Part shown: piece by piece, positions 25,529 through 39,410 of the stretch
Layout of the letters: every line of letters starts with the position of its first letter
Numbering within the stretch: position 1 is the stretch's first letter
From: Cristatella mucedo
Taxonomy: Eukaryota > Bryozoa > Phylactolaemata > Cristatellidae
DNA length: 64,000 bases
Assembly (NCBI GenBank): GCA_009760855.2
Contig: WPIO01000032.1
Location: 2,191,501 to 2,255,500, forward strand
Direction of reading: 5' to 3'
Made by a program: the position numbers and the translations under genes
Notes under the pieces: generated by a model
What the model saw: only the letters and a program-made list of their open reading frames with translations
The model's database searches: none
What the model was told of the DNA's origin: nothing

Positions 25529-27221
25529 ATGGACAAGCTCGACTCCAAAGTGCTTGACGGTGACGGTGCGACGAGAGATAAACTAGGTGGTACTAGAAGC
25601 AGCGTGTGGACGCTGATGACCTCAGCGCTGCTGCTGCTCTTCTGCTTTGCATTGGCCCTCTCGCTCTGTGTGCTCTACTATAAGAGCCAGATTCAGATTC
25701 AAGAACTCGGCAGCAAGGTAAAGGACGTCACTGAACGGCTAGTGCAGTTCGAGCGAAATCAAGACGACGACAGACCATCGGTAAGAGCCACCGTGGTTGG
25801 GTTGGCCTCACTTTAAGTGAGTTCTCGTGTATGCCTCTAATTTAATTCGCTAATTGTTTCTGAAAAGCGAAAATGACGCCACTCCGCGCTTTCTCCATCT
25901 AAAGGAATCTGCTGGAAGAGGACGACCATCTTTACTACTGGGTGAGTACGACCCCAAGCGCACGTAGCGGTGCCTCCAGGTTTCGGCATGGCTGCTCGTG
26001 GGCCAGGCGAACTCTCGCGAAGCGATGCAGCCGAGGGCTACCGCACAGACGCCGCCGCAATTAAAAAATTAAATTGTCTTCGCGCTTGAACAGCTGCGAA
26101 AGGCCATTCGAGAGTTCGACGATGGGAAGAGCCTTCGCCCCGTCCGACTAGCTGGTGTGACTGCCCACCGGGGCCTCCTGGTCCACCTGGACCCAAAGGC
26201 CCTCCTGGTGAGCGTGCGGCGCCGCGCCGCTTCAAAAGCACGCTTCCAACGCACGCACGCTTCCAACGCAACGCACGCACGCTTCCAACGCAACGCACGC
26301 ACGCTTCCAACGCAACGCACGCACGCTTCCAACGCAACGCACGCACGCTTCCAACGCAACGCACGCACGCTTCCAACGCAACGCGCGCACGCTTCCAACG
26401 CAACGCGCGCACGCTTCCAACGCAACGCGCGCACGCTTCCAACGCAACGCGCGCACGCTTCCAACGCAACGCGCGCCCGCTTCCACCGCACCCACGCTTC
26501 CAACGCAACGCGCGCAACGCAACGCGCGCACGCTTCCAACGCAACGCACGCACGCTTCCAACGCAACGCACGCACGCTTCCAACGCAACGCGCGCACGCT
26601 TCCAACGCAACGCGCGCACGCTTCCAACGCAACGCACGCACGCTTCCAACGCAACGCGCGCACGCTTCCAACGCAACGCGCGCACGCTTCCAACGCAACG
26701 CGCGCACGCTTCCAACGCAACGCGCGCACGCTTCCAACGCAACGCGCGCACGCTTCCAACGCAACGCACGCACGCTTCCAACGCAACGCACGCACGCTTC
26801 CAACGCAACGCACGCACGCTTCCAACGCAACGCACGCACGCTTCCAACGCAACGCACGCACGCTTCCTGAAATGACCGCACCCGTTTTCGCAGCCTTTCG
26901 CAGCCGCCACCACCGCCGCGCGGTCGCCGTGTTGCCCCGTGCAGCCACAACAAGCGTAGGATCTGCAGTGGTGTGCCGCCGTTTCTCACTTCAGGAAAAC
27001 AAGGTGAACCAGGACCCGGCGGACCGCCCGGCAATGATGGCAAGCCGGGTGGCCCAGGTGACCGAGGTTCTCCCGGACCTCCAGGCCCCAACGGAGAGGC
27101 TGGCCCGCCTGGACATCCTGGCGACAACGGACCTTCAGGACCAAAGGGATCACCTGGACCTCCCGGTCCGCCTTGGACACCACCGCCGCCTCCACCGCCG
27201 ACTGTCTGGAACGGCCCATAG
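25529..27221 (+). CDS. Short transmembrane collagen, four exons
   Basis: Exons are 25529-25780, 25905-25941, 26094-26207 and 26995-27221. All junctions are GT/AG (donors TCG|GTAAGA, G|GTGAGT, G|GTGAGC; acceptors CTAAAG, GAACAG, TTCAG) and the phases 0, 1, 1 fit. The product is 209 residues. Residues 27-50 are one membrane span without a cleavable signal, so a type II orientation is expected. Residues 52-78 look like a coiled coil that could start trimer formation. RVRR at 103-106 is a possible furin site. CDC at 118-120 directly precedes 24 unbroken Gly-X-Y triplets (123-194). The tail is WT, seven Pro, TVWNGP. No C-terminal propeptide is present. Membrane anchor, coiled coil, RxxR and Cys pair before a short helix is the plan of cuticle collagens and, at greater length, of membrane collagens XIII/XXIII/XXV. 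Release as an extracellular trimer is inferred. The ATG has A at -3 and G at +4. No defect is seen. Confidence 0.9.
26239..26867. repeat. 22-bp minisatellite in collagen intron 3
   Basis: About 28 copies of a 22-bp unit (ACGCACGCTTCCAACGCA plus ACGC) begin some 30 bp after the exon-3 donor. Two variants, ACGCACGC and ACGCGCGC, are mixed in blocks, and an irregular part lies at 26473-26525. The unit has no stop codon in any of the six frames, which creates long false open frames. Confidence 0.95.
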
Positions 27222-27283
27222 TAAGCGGTCACGTGGCGTTAGTAGTATCATTTTCTTTTTATCGCGTTCTGCATTTGCTGTTA

Positions 27284-27289
27284 AATAAA
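27284..27289 (+). terminator. Poly(A) signal of the collagen gene
   Basis: AATAAA lies 63 bp after the stop codon, giving a short 3' UTR. Confidence 0.75.
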
Positions 27290-28264
27290 GTATCGTGGAA
27301 TCAACTCGCGTTGTCACCTCGCGTTCCGCAGCGTGCGCTCGTGATAATAGCAGAAAACTTTCGCAAGCGTAAATGCCGCACACGTCTCTACGCGTTCCGC
27401 CGTACCTGAACTATCCGAAAAAATAACGAATTAACGGAACAGAGCGCCAAGCAGTAGCTTCACAGAGAGGGCGCATGTTCGTTCACACAAGCGAAAGCAA
27501 TAATTTGCTAAGGACCCCAAGCAGTGTTCTGATAGTCCGACTGATTGTGGCTATTGGCGAAGCTTTAACCTGAAAAATGCTCTATATTCGCATGTTCTAT
27601 TTAAATGCTGCAGTAGCTGGCTGCTCTGCCGAATTTCGGACACAGAACAAATTCTAAACCTCTGCAAATTTAAATCCGTACTTTAACTCAAATCAAGCCA
27701 TTGGTGAAGTATTATTTAGACCCTAAGCGATTTAAAAGAATGCCTGCTCATGGCCGTGGTGGTGAGGCTTTTCATCTGGAGGGAACCCCAGAAAACCAAA
27801 CGCGAGCAAAATTTGCGAATAATAAACGTAAAATCGTATTGCTCGTTGATACCATGTTTGCTCATCGAGGAAAATAAAGACATGACCTAGTCACGGGAGT
27901 AAAAGACATGGAACTAGTCATCGCTGACGGTCGGAGGCGTGAATTTGGGGTGGTCCAGGTCGTGGCCCAGTGACGAGGGGGGTGAATAACCCTTGTCCCC
28001 TAGCTCTGTCAATGTACTCATGTCACGGATTTTGCAAGGCAGTGCTAGCAGCCTTTTGCGAAAGCAGATTGATCGCGCGTTTGAAAATACTAGTCTCGGT
28101 GGTATGTATGGAGGAGCGTTCCGAAACACGACGTACGGTGGCTCTTGAGGCCTGCGTGCTTTACCCGAGTTGGCCAACGATGATGCGTCCGCCCGTTCGC
28201 CCGGTACTACTAAAAATCAGCAGTAAACCCGCCCCGGCGTACCGTTTAGCACAGATTTGCATAA
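27290..28264. other. Unassigned DNA downstream of the collagen gene
   Basis: Nothing recognised; open frames are short and without motifs. Confidence 0.35.
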
Positions 28265-29036
28265 TAATGATAATAATACACTTGATAAAGCGCCCTCAGA
28301 GAACTCAATCTCTTTTCAAGGCGCTTTACATTTGCTGCAAAGGGAAATGCTATTGAATGGTAAGTAAAATCATGCTTGAAAAACAAACACAATGAATAAT
28401 ATGGTTAGGGGTGACATGCACAGGGTCAGCATGCAAATGTGGTTAGTGGCAGCATGCACAGTGTCAGCACGCATAAGCAGATGAAGGACGAATCACAGGG
28501 ACCCACTATATGCTGTCCTAAATAGGTGTTTTAAGAGCCTTTTAAATGTGGTCAGATCAGGGTATGTTCTGACGCAGGTCGGGAGAGAGTTCCAGGCTTT
28601 GGGAGCATATGCACTAAATGCACGGTCTCCAAAGGATTTAAGGTTTGTACGAGGTATTTGTAGACTGTTGGATTCCGAAGAGCGGGTGGTTCGATGCTTG
28701 GCCTGATGGGGGAGTAGACCTGAGAGATAGGCTGGAGCCAAAGAATGAAGCGACCTCAAAGTGAGCGACAAAATCTTGAATTCAATCCGTTGCCTCACTG
28801 GTAGCCAGTGCAGGTCGGCGAGAAGTGGAGTAATGTGGCAACTGCGACGCTCACTAAAGACAAAGCCTAGCTGCCGAGTTTTGCACCAGCTGCAATCGCC
28901 TGATCGCACATGCCAGTAGGCCAGCGAGCAGTAAGTTGCAGAAGTCGAGACGGGATGTCACGAATGCATGGACCAACTTGGATGTGGTATCCTTATCTAA
29001 ACAAACCCGAATTTTAGCAAAGTTATGGAGCTGAAA
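28265..29036 (-). mobile_element. LINE family A, C-terminal RT and 3' tail
   Basis: The reversed tail (AAAGCGCCCTCAGAGAAC, CTTTTCAAGGCGCTTTACAT) is followed by an intact 138-codon minus-strand frame at 28493-28909 with TPLLADLHWLPVRQRIEFK and KAWNSLP, the conserved LINE C-terminal region. This is one of the less decayed family-A ends in the window. Confidence 0.87.
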
Positions 29037-29762
29037 ATAGGCAGATTATAATCGCTTTATGTATCGGGCCGTCCGCCCTATGACGGGAGACGCAGACACG
29101 CAGGCACTCCCTCTCCTCAGCAACTGCTTGGCGCTCTGTTCCATTCATTAAACAGTTTTTCGAAACAATTGTATTTCTGTAGTGGTCTTCCATCCTAAGA
29201 ATACAACCGTATAGATACCCCAAGAATATCACATATGGATACACTGAAGACGGATAAACGTATGTCGACGTCTCAAGCAGAGGTTAGAAGTATCTAATGC
29301 AAATATCTCAGCTAACTAGGTGTGCTTAGACTACAGCTGAACTGCAAGAGGCTGGAGATCGTAAGCCGAGGAAGATAGATCGATTGAGTTCGATCAATTA
29401 ATTAAAAGACGTCTGCACAGGCCTTAGCTGAAGAATCGTGTTTGAAATCGGGATGCCCAATATGTGACTTGATGAGCCAGTTTTTATATTTTAAACGAGC
29501 TATGAAATAGCTACCGATAACGTGCAACGTGCGGGTGTATTTTACAGCAGGTACAAGAACCTGTGTCTATAACTTGGTTCGATACTTCTGAAGTTCTTCA
29601 AGTTGTTGACTGCTGCACTGATTTCTGAAAATATCGTGCAGGTGTCATGTACAGGAAGTGCAAGTACCTGTGTACTAGCTCTTCAAGGTATAGACTGCTG
29701 CACTGATTATGGAAAGCCAATTCTCGATGCGTGTTTGATGAAGATATCGTTTCTTAAATTAA
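29037..29762. other. Unassigned DNA
   Basis: Nothing recognised. Two loosely similar ACAGGAAGTGCAAGTACCTG / ACAGCAGGTACAAGAACCTG blocks near 29545 and 29650 suggest an old short duplication. Confidence 0.35.
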
Positions 29763-29868
29763 AATCTCAATTCAGGTGCATAACATATATCACTGTGCTC
29801 GAGCCCGTGACTTCGGCCAGACCTTGGTGGGGGCACACACCTTATACAATTGGGCCAAACCAGTGAAA
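29763..29868 (-). mobile_element. Diverged SINE copy
   Basis: Reversed head (GGGCCAAACCAGT), B-box-like GTGCTCGAGCCCGTGAC and tail remnants can be made out; many substitutions. Confidence 0.6.
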
Positions 29869-30884
29869 AACCAGTGCAATGACCAACTCACGAAAAAATA
29901 AGTCAATAGGACCCTAGTATGAGATTCGGCCATAGGTGATCACTTTCATTCTGGAGCGAAATCCCGTACTACAATCATATTCACTATTTGCTTTTAATTT
30001 ACAGTTAGCTATCGAGCGGCAACCGATAGCACTAATTTATACGGGACGTGAGCTTTAATTTTAGCCATTCGTCGAGTGCTCTAGAAGTTAATCTATAGCT
30101 TGGACTGCAGAGCATTTGTCCTGGACAATTCGTTTCGAGATCATGACTTGCTCGAGGCAAGCAGTTCCGGCTTTTATTTCGGCAGAGGTATGCCTTTAGT
30201 TGTTCTCGATTTCACACACCTTACTTATCCCGGCCGAAATATTTGCCAAGTGTTGCTTGTTGAGTTACTAGTAGCTGATATCTTCCAAGGTTGCACTATG
30301 AGCTAGTCAGCAGACGATCGGGTCAGCAAACTGATTGTTCTTATTCATGTTCATTTTCTTCGTGAAGAGAGTGTTTTGCCCCATTTATGTTCCTCGTTAA
30401 GAGAAAAATTGAACATGGGTATGCTTGAACTAGCTCAAGAGTATTGCTGATCCCAATCTTGTTAAAAGTACAGTGCCCAATTATTCGTGTACACTATACC
30501 GCTACGCACTTTTGTAAAATTTGATGAATTTGTATTCTTAATTAAGCACCATCAAGTACTCTATCGATTTTCCAAAGAACCTTCGCACTGTGTAGGCTCG
30601 CGATCTATTGAAATTCCAGCCTGTGGTAAGTGAGCACAGCCTCATCTACGTGCCTGCTGGCTCACGCAGTTGCCGTCTGAACGAAATCCTGATTTATGAT
30701 GTAAAATTATCTGTATGAGCTGATTATGTACGCTGTATTTTTTATAGTCGGTCAGTAATCCTAATTTTTTCCTAAACAGTTTGTCCTTCCTAAAATTCCA
30801 AGTTAACGATTGGGCTGCACTCGATAGGCTGTGAAAAAACATAAGCAGCTGACGCATGAGAGTTTCAGTGAATCTTTAGGATAG
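29869..30884. other. Unassigned DNA
   Basis: No coding, repeat or RNA feature could be supported. Confidence 0.35.
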
Positions 30885-33010
30885 TTTCCATGTGATCTCC
30901 AATGATTTCCCTGAGAGGTGCTTAACCTTTACAATGTCATCGAGGCCTGTTATCAGCATACCATCTGGCAATTGAATATTAAGAAAATGCTGCCACTGCC
31001 CGAACCCAGTGCTTGGCACTTGATGTGGCATAGATAAAGCTACCGCTGCCAAATTGTGGCAGCTTTGAAATTGCACCAAATGCATGCTTGTGAAAGTTGT
31101 GACATCTTTGCACCCTATAAATGCCATCAATACATGTAACACGGAAGTTAAGAGAATTCTACATGATAGATAAAGGGCTGAGAGGGATCTAAGCAAAGGT
31201 ACAACTGACATCATCTGCATAGCAGTGAAAGCCTATGTTGTGCCTATCGATCACATCGGCAAGAGGGAGGATGTAAACCGTGAAAAGAATGTCACCAAGC
31301 ACACAGCCTGAGGTACTCCATACTTTAATCGGTCCTTGGATGATCTGTGACCGTTCATGTCAATACTCTGGAGTCTCCCAGTGAGATAGGACATGAACCG
31401 TTGCAGAGCAGCGAGGCCAGCGATGTCCAGCCGAAGTGAGAGGCGCACGAGAAGGACTTGGTGTGATCGATGGTATCAAAAGCTGCCGAGAGATCGAGCA
31501 AAACAAGCAGAGAGAAACTCTACTACTCATGTCCGCATTCCTACGTAGGTCGCTGTACGCCCGAAGCAATGCTGACTCTGTGGAGTGATTGGCTCTAAAA
31601 GCTGGAAATTACTGTCAAAGTTTGAAGTTTCAATATATGAGTTCAGCTGGTCTGCTATAACTCTTCCCAGTGTGTTTGATGAGAACGGCCGGCTGCATGG
31701 AAACTGGGAGGAAGTCGCTCAAGTTCTCTTGGTCTAGTTGTTGTTTCTTAAATATTGGAATGGCAATAGCTTCTTTGAAAGGCGCTCGGACATGAGCTGA
31801 GGCTAATGCCATATATAGGATTATAATTATGCATGGCGGCAGCAGATCAATGCATCCTAGAAGCAGGACAGTGTGAATAGGGTCCAGATGAATAGTTTTC
31901 TTCTTTGATTGCGATATCATCTTTAGGAACAGGTCACCAGTGACCTCCTTGAAAGTAGAGATTAAGGTGCTGGATGAAATGAGGGACGGGATTCTAGGGG
32001 CGTGCTGCCATCTCAGGTATGGACTCCCTAATCTTGTGTATGTGACGAAGAAGCTAGAGAAGCTATCAGCTAGATCATCACAGTGATCAATAGGGAAGGA
32101 GTTAACCTGAGAGCGGTTAAAGAGATGGTTGATCGTCATCAGCATTTTGCGATTGTGCATCTGTGATTCAAAAAGGTTTCTATTGAAGCTGGACTTTGCG
32201 TTTGCTAGGATCCATTGGTAAGATCTACACTAGTCCTCGTATATATGTTGATAGACACTCAGTCCCGATCTTTTGTATGCTTTTTCAAGCTTGTGCTTAG
32301 TAGACCTAGCTAGTTTCTTGTCTGTGATAAACCATAGGCCTTCTGGGCTGGACGCCCAGTTTGCTTAGTCAGAGGTGCTAACTCGTTGAGCATGCCAGCT
32401 AGCATCGTGTTGTAGCAATATACCAATGATGACAGATCCGAAGGAGGATTACGCACCAGAGGCGAAGCAGATATTCTCGTACGGACAGTATCGACGTCAA
32501 GGGTTTTAAGGCTTCGTGATTCACAAGTGACTTTAGCTGAGAGGAAGAGGGCACACATTGTAAACTGAATAAGGTCTGCTCGTGATCAGATAAGCAGGAT
32601 TTTTGTAATAACTGGTTATGACAAATTAAGAGTTGTATTAGAAATTTTGTTCAAGTGTGTGGCCCTTGATGCGAGTAGAGCCATGCACATGAGCCACAAG
32701 TGACAATGAGTCAGTCAGTGCACCGAATTCAGGGCTGAAATCATCAGATAAGCCAACAAAATGAATGTTGAAATCACCCATAGTAAGGAGAGACCCATTT
32801 TTGCACACAGAATCTAAATGAGATCAGAGAAATCTGAGATGAAGGAAAACTGGTGGGCAAAAGCCTACTGCCATCATCGGTAGCTAGTTGACGGGTGAAA
32901 TCAATACGATAGATTTGAAAAACTCCTTCGAGGGTACTGCCGATTGATTGACGTCAAATTTTGAGTGCATAGTAATAGCAACTTCACCTCTAGTTTTATT
33001 TGCTCAAAGG
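30885..33010 (-). mobile_element. LINE family A copy with endonuclease and RT, decayed
   Basis: Read from 33010 leftwards. The endonuclease domain gives MGDFNIHFVGLSDD (about 32.77 kb) and the C-terminal EN region follows to 32.3 kb. The linker and RT N-terminus (31630-32160) give FKEAIAIPIFKKQ. Motif A is broken near 31.45 kb (codons for FDTIDH split by frameshift). Motif B survives as LKYGVPQ but lacks GS, and YADDV of motif C is at about 31.22 kb. The copy stops before the usual 3' tail. Numerous frameshifts show it is dead. Confidence 0.82.
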
Positions 33011-33171
33011 GTGTTAAAGGAGGAGAAACCAGCCGGCTGGCGTATTTAATTGTCGGGAAGTGTGCCGATTACAAACATGAAGGGGGTGTACAAAGTGAAG
33101 GGGATGTACAAACATGGCTACAAACATGAAGGGGATATTCAAATTGAAAGGAATATACAAAGGGACGGCTA
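33011..33171. repeat. Short direct repeats of an AACATGAAGGGG phrase
   Basis: The phrase ACAAACATGAAGGGG..GT recurs with variation about every 30-50 bp between 33060 and 33170, next to the microsatellite. Confidence 0.6.
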
Positions 33172-35383
<2,212 letters not shown>

Positions 35384-35384
35384 A

Positions 35385-35466
<82 letters not shown>
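35384..35466. repeat. (TA)n(TG)n(TA)n microsatellite
   Basis: TA, then about 36 bp of TG, then TA again, lying between the R2-like LINE and the tandem array. Confidence 0.95.
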
Positions 35467-35470
<4 letters not shown>

Positions 35471-35603
35471 TAAACACCAAAGGATATACACACATACATA
35501 TCGATATATTAGATATATATTACATATACAATAGAGATTACTTTAAATTGCACCCGTAACACCCAGTCTTAGTTACTTTGCTGAGTGACTGAAAGAGATG
35601 ATT

Positions 35604-35726
35604 TAACCACTGACCATTCGATCGTGTTTCCTCTGCAGCAAATTTAAAGCGACTAGAAAGAGATTGAGTTCTCTGAGGGAGCTTTAAATCAAGCGTATAA
35701 TAATAATGATTATTATTCCTATGAAT
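35604..35726 (+). mobile_element. LINE family A 3' end inside unit 1
   Basis: CCATTCGATCGTGTTTCC..CAGCAAATTTAAAGCG..GAGTTCTCTGAGGGAGC with a TAATAATAAT tail. It is absent from the other units, so it inserted after the array formed. Confidence 0.75.
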
Positions 35727-36734
35727 TGGCATTAGATAAAGTGAGACTGCAGCAACGAGCGCTGCCGCCGAGTCGTCGGCCGTAGGGCTGAATCACCAGA
35801 ACCTTTTCTGATGACTCAGTATCCCATATAGATACGATTCCATGTTGCAGGTTTGGGGCATAGCTCACAAGAATTACGTGATTGTTAACTAATCAACTAC
35901 TAGGTCCAAAAAATCCTGAAATTATGTGTATCTTAGTATTAGAGCTATTCACTTTGTTGTTTGTGTTTTTCCATGACCTGCCATAGTGAATAAAGTTAAA
36001 AAACCGGACTAGCTTTCAATAGTCTGCCGCTCGACAAGGGTCGGATGACAGCTCTTTGATTAGTAGAGACATCCTCAAAAGGAAAATACCTTGTGAAGGG
36101 CCGTGGCAAGACCTGTCTCCGTTGCCCGAGCTGTCCGCTGGCCCGCTCCCTGAGGGGCGGGAGCTGCTGATGTCAGTCACCGGCCTACTGGGTGCTAGAG
36201 CAGGCCACTGTGGTTCATCGCTTGTCTAAAGCCAAAGACTACAGCGGTCTCACTATGTGCTCCCCTCTTCAATGTCCACACTCAGTGTATTTCAAGCCAG
36301 TGGTGTCGGTCGGAAGCAGGGTCTGCTGAAAGCTCATCTGTCCTTACGGTTTGCTGTGCGAGTTTTCTGACAGAGGAAGCTGTGCGAATCGGCTACATAT
36401 TACGTTTCTTGGTGATTATCAAAGCCTGTACATGAACCAGCCAAAGGCCCACTCAGTGTTAAGGTCCGAGCAATGTAGAGTCATTAAACAGCGAATGCAA
36501 ACTAACCGTGAATATCTCATGGGGCCTAAAGTAGCCTTACGTAATTATCACGGCTGGATGTCTTTTCATAACTTAAATGCAAGTTGAAGAAGGATCAAGT
36601 TTATGTAACAAACATCTCAATTTTCCTGAGCTTTTATCTAGAAAATTTGCTGTCTGGAATCAGAGGTATGTAATAGGATCAAATATTTGATGGTGTACGA
36701 AATAACGACGTAAGCGTAGTTTGCTATTAACTGT

Positions 36735-36740
36735 TTTATT
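36735..36740 (-). terminator. Poly(A) signal, unit 1 Asn-rich gene
   Basis: AATAAA on the minus strand, 81 bp after the stop. Units 2, 3 and 6 keep it; unit 4 has ATTAAA. Confidence 0.6.
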
Positions 36741-36820
36741 GTAACGATGAATCTCGTGACCGCAAGCATACCCATTTTTCAAAAGTGAGTCATGCCTGCC
36801 GTCAGAACAAAAGAGCGAGT

Positions 36821-37193
36821 TTAGTGCCATGCATTCAACCTTTCGCCCCATCCTTCGCCTTTGTTGTTATTGTTGTTGTTGTTATTATTCCGACCAGCAT
36901 TGTTATTGTTGTTATTATTGTTATTTGCGCCTTGGTTGTTGTTGTTATTATTGTTGTTGTTATTCTTCTCTCCCCAGCCGTGTCCACCAAGCTCTCCCCA
37001 GCTGTTTTCTCCCCTGCCCCATCCGCCGGCAGCTGTGCTGGCTGCAAGAGGAGAAACGAGACATACGATGCCGATGGGGCTATCGGCAACGAAATATAAC
37101 AGCTACGTCAGTCGAGGATAAAAAAAAATTATGGATTGCAAAGTACTTACCCGCGACCAATGCCAACAGGATCATGACTTGCGTTAACTTCAT
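36821..37193 (-). CDS. Secreted Asn-rich protein, array unit 1
   Basis: Exons on the minus strand: 37193-37151 (43 nt) and 37041-36821, with a 109-bp phase-1 intron (donor G|GTAAGT, acceptor CTTGCAG). The product is 87 residues. Residues 1-19 (MKLTQVMILLALVAASTAA) are a signal peptide, cleaved probably before GGWG. The mature part has a Trp/Gly head (GGWGRGENSWGELGGHGWGEK), then Asn blocks of 10, 9 and 9 separated by QGA and AGR, then KGEGWGERLNAWH. The Asn codons mix AAC and AAT, so the blocks are not a pure triplet repeat. A Kozak-like G sits at -3. Coding sequence and splice sites are undamaged. I know no named family with this arrangement; shell or coat matrix, silk-like, adhesive and antimicrobial roles all remain possible. 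The strongly hydrophobic Val/Leu/Ile or Thr-rich open frames over the same DNA are other-frame readings of the Asn codons. Confidence 0.78.
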
Positions 37194-37265
37194 TGCTGAT
37201 TTCTTCGCGACTGTGCTAGGAGAACTGAATAGCTCGTCGAATGCCTACCTCAAGAGGGTCTCGGG

Positions 37266-37274
37266 CTATATGAA
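37266..37274 (-). promoter_or_regulatory. Weakened TATA box, unit 1
   Basis: The minus strand reads TTCATATAG about 73 bp before the ATG. Units 4 and 6 have TTTATATAG at the same place. Confidence 0.5.
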
Positions 37275-38107
37275 CAGACGGCGCTCGGGCACAGTGGAGG
37301 GTTGCCTAGCGATCGAAGTAATTTTATGTCGAATAGAAAATGAGGCAGGACCAAAATAGCAGACTTTCGTTTGTCGTCACTACCTCTTGAGGCCCAGCCA
37401 GGTTTTAATGGCTGAGGCGGCCGCTGGGTGACAACTTGGACATCATGTGTACCCTGTCTAGTTAGGAAGGAAAGTAGATACACCCTCTAATTCTTCTAGG
37501 CTGCAAACTTGGTAGAGATGTCTACCTTCTTCATCGCTGAATGTGTTCAGAGACTTCATTGCATGAGCTTTGACATAGACTAGCTATTAGGCCAAGCAGA
37601 GGTGTTGGTTGACTTCCTCCTGAAGGTAATGTCAGATAACTTGAGTGAGTAAATTAGACGAGCACTTATTTCCTAGTTTGAATCGCCGATGAGTATTATC
37701 TAAACATACTAGCTGCACGATGTGACTCTGACTGCTATTTGATATTACAGTTGAATCAAAACTTCCGTTTAGTCATAGATACGGGAAAAAGTCTGTCAAT
37801 ACGTCAATACGTGAGAGTGGAGTGCATTGCGAAAGGAAATCTCATTGCTGACATGGAAGTCAAATGCGAGAGTTCTTATAAAAATACGGTTCGCAAATGA
37901 GCTAGATCTATAAAACTCACAACAGTGTCATGCAATTGTCAGGAGCTAGATCCTGGTCTATCCGAAGCGTCAATTTCCGCTTTGACTGAGCTATCTTATG
38001 CTTGAACCGGTGGCTTGATGAAAGCCCAGAGCATTGCAAAAAGGCAAAGATCGTCAACTCGCTAACTCCGAAGATTTACCTAATTTTATTCTGGGGTTTC
38101 ATTTCAG

Positions 38108-38169
38108 CGAAAGCATCGGCCGAGCACAGACAACTGGAAAGTAGATGCAAATGCAATTTTCGCCCTTGA
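38108..38169 (+). other. Possible plus-strand exon with a Cys-x-Cys end, unit 1
   Basis: After TTTCATTTCAG, 62 nt encode (A)KASAEHRQLESRCKCNFRP and a stop. Equivalent positions are 41710-41762, 46994-47055, 53848-53909, 57469-57530 and 61487-61548. The frame keeps C-x-C and its length (the unit 2 copy stops three codons early), and many differences are synonymous. No first exon was found, so this is a candidate only. Confidence 0.3.
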
Positions 38170-39410
38170 CTCTATGGTTCCAGGAGGCTAAATTCGCCGA
38201 CATGGTCAGATGTCAGATCGGACATTTAATTAATAAACTCAGGCAAGTTCGTTGGAGAAGATTAAACGACTCGGCTCAAGGAAAACATTTCAGCATAAAT
38301 TATGAGTCAAGAATGCTAATGCTCACGCAATTTAGAGCCGTATCTAGGTAATGGTCGTGAATCGAGGGAGCCAAGCCATCCTTGACGACGATGACTGCTG
38401 CATAATCGCATACCCATAGCCTGGCTGCTACTTGCAGACTAGCTATGCTGTCCTTGCCAATGGCAGTCACTTGGACTCGGGTGAGGTCCTGCTGCACCAT
38501 CGCTTTGCCTGATGAAGAAATCGGCGATTTAATGAGGCCGAAGCTTTGCAAGCTGTATTATATGTACTGCTAGGCAATCTGAAGCAATTGTTTTAAGCTG
38601 CCAACATTCGACCCAATAAATTCGCTAGCGAATAATGCCAAATCCTCTTACCAATTAAATTCCTAGGAATCACGTTTTAGAGTAGAAAAGTAGAGTCACT
38701 TGAAGTATACAGATTTATATATCACAACCACCTTGTTTCTGCAGTGAGATACGGTACTGGCTAAACTCCGATGACACGGAGATGATTAGGACATGCTCTG
38801 GTACGTGAGACGAAGAGTAGGGCAGCTAAAATATATACGAAAATTATACGAAAATTACACTACCGTAAATTTGGTATGTCAGTGAGGATACATTCGTTAA
38901 GAGAGGTTACTGACAACCTTATGTGGTGCTCACCATATGCGTCAGCGCCTGGTGGGGAAAATTGGGCCAGTTCAGTAGCTATTCATAAATGAGCAGGAGA
39001 AGGTCAAGTACTCAGGCATATCTTCGATGTTCCCACCACTCTATAATCAGCCATACTGTGAATTGATACCTGCAGTCGGCGATCGCTAGTTCAACTATTT
39101 CGACATCGCATGATACACCGATATCATGTTTAAAAGTCGACGGAGAGTTTGATCGATGTCTTTCCAAATAACGGATGATTAGGAATTGTGGAAGTGAACT
39201 CCGGAGTCCTGGAACTGGAAATCACATGCTTATGTTGTCAATAGTTGTGAAGGAACTGAACAGCTAATTTTCTGTCCTCGGAGAACATGACAGCACGAGG
39301 AGGCTGAAGTTAGTGCAGCAGTTCCACTAGGTTCATAGATGTGACACCAACGCAGGCTTTATGGGTCAGTCTTCAAAAATGTACTCTGCATTCATTGATC
39401 GTAACTCACT

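Larger units (their letters stand above)
35500..39410. repeat. Array unit 1
   Basis: The first of six tandem units. It starts with an old LINE-B 3' end (GTAACACCCAGTCTTAGTTA), carries the minus-strand Asn-rich gene, then about 2 kb of spacer, and closes with an old reversed LINE-B fragment (about 39180-39400). From 37128 to about 39370 it is nearly identical to unit 3 (46013-48255). Confidence 0.85.

Noticed and set aside
26239-26867. CRISPR-like array
   Set aside because: Units are 22 bp in direct tandem without spacers, within an animal intron. It is a minisatellite.
26038-27232. Very long open frames (237-387 codons) on both strands over the collagen intron
   Set aside because: They are created by a 22-bp repeat that lacks stops in all six frames; the real exons are read in a different, spliced arrangement.
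36785-37359. Plus-strand frames rich in Val/Ile, Leu or Cys/Tyr over the array genes, and minus-strand Thr/Ile frames
   Set aside because: They are the other frames of the Asn codon blocks and change freely between units; the spliced minus-strand frame is the one with signal peptide and conserved ends. Same at 40.4, 45.7 and 52.5 kb.
37250-37483. 77-codon minus-strand frame shared by units 1, 3 and 4
   Set aside because: It overlaps the promoter and 5' UTR side of the Asn-rich gene and has no signal or motif; sequence sharing follows from the tandem duplication.
38300-38551. 83-codon minus-strand frame identical in units 1 and 3 (47186-47437)
   Set aside because: Identity is explained by the recent 2.2-kb copying between these units; the frame is broken in units 2, 4 and 6.
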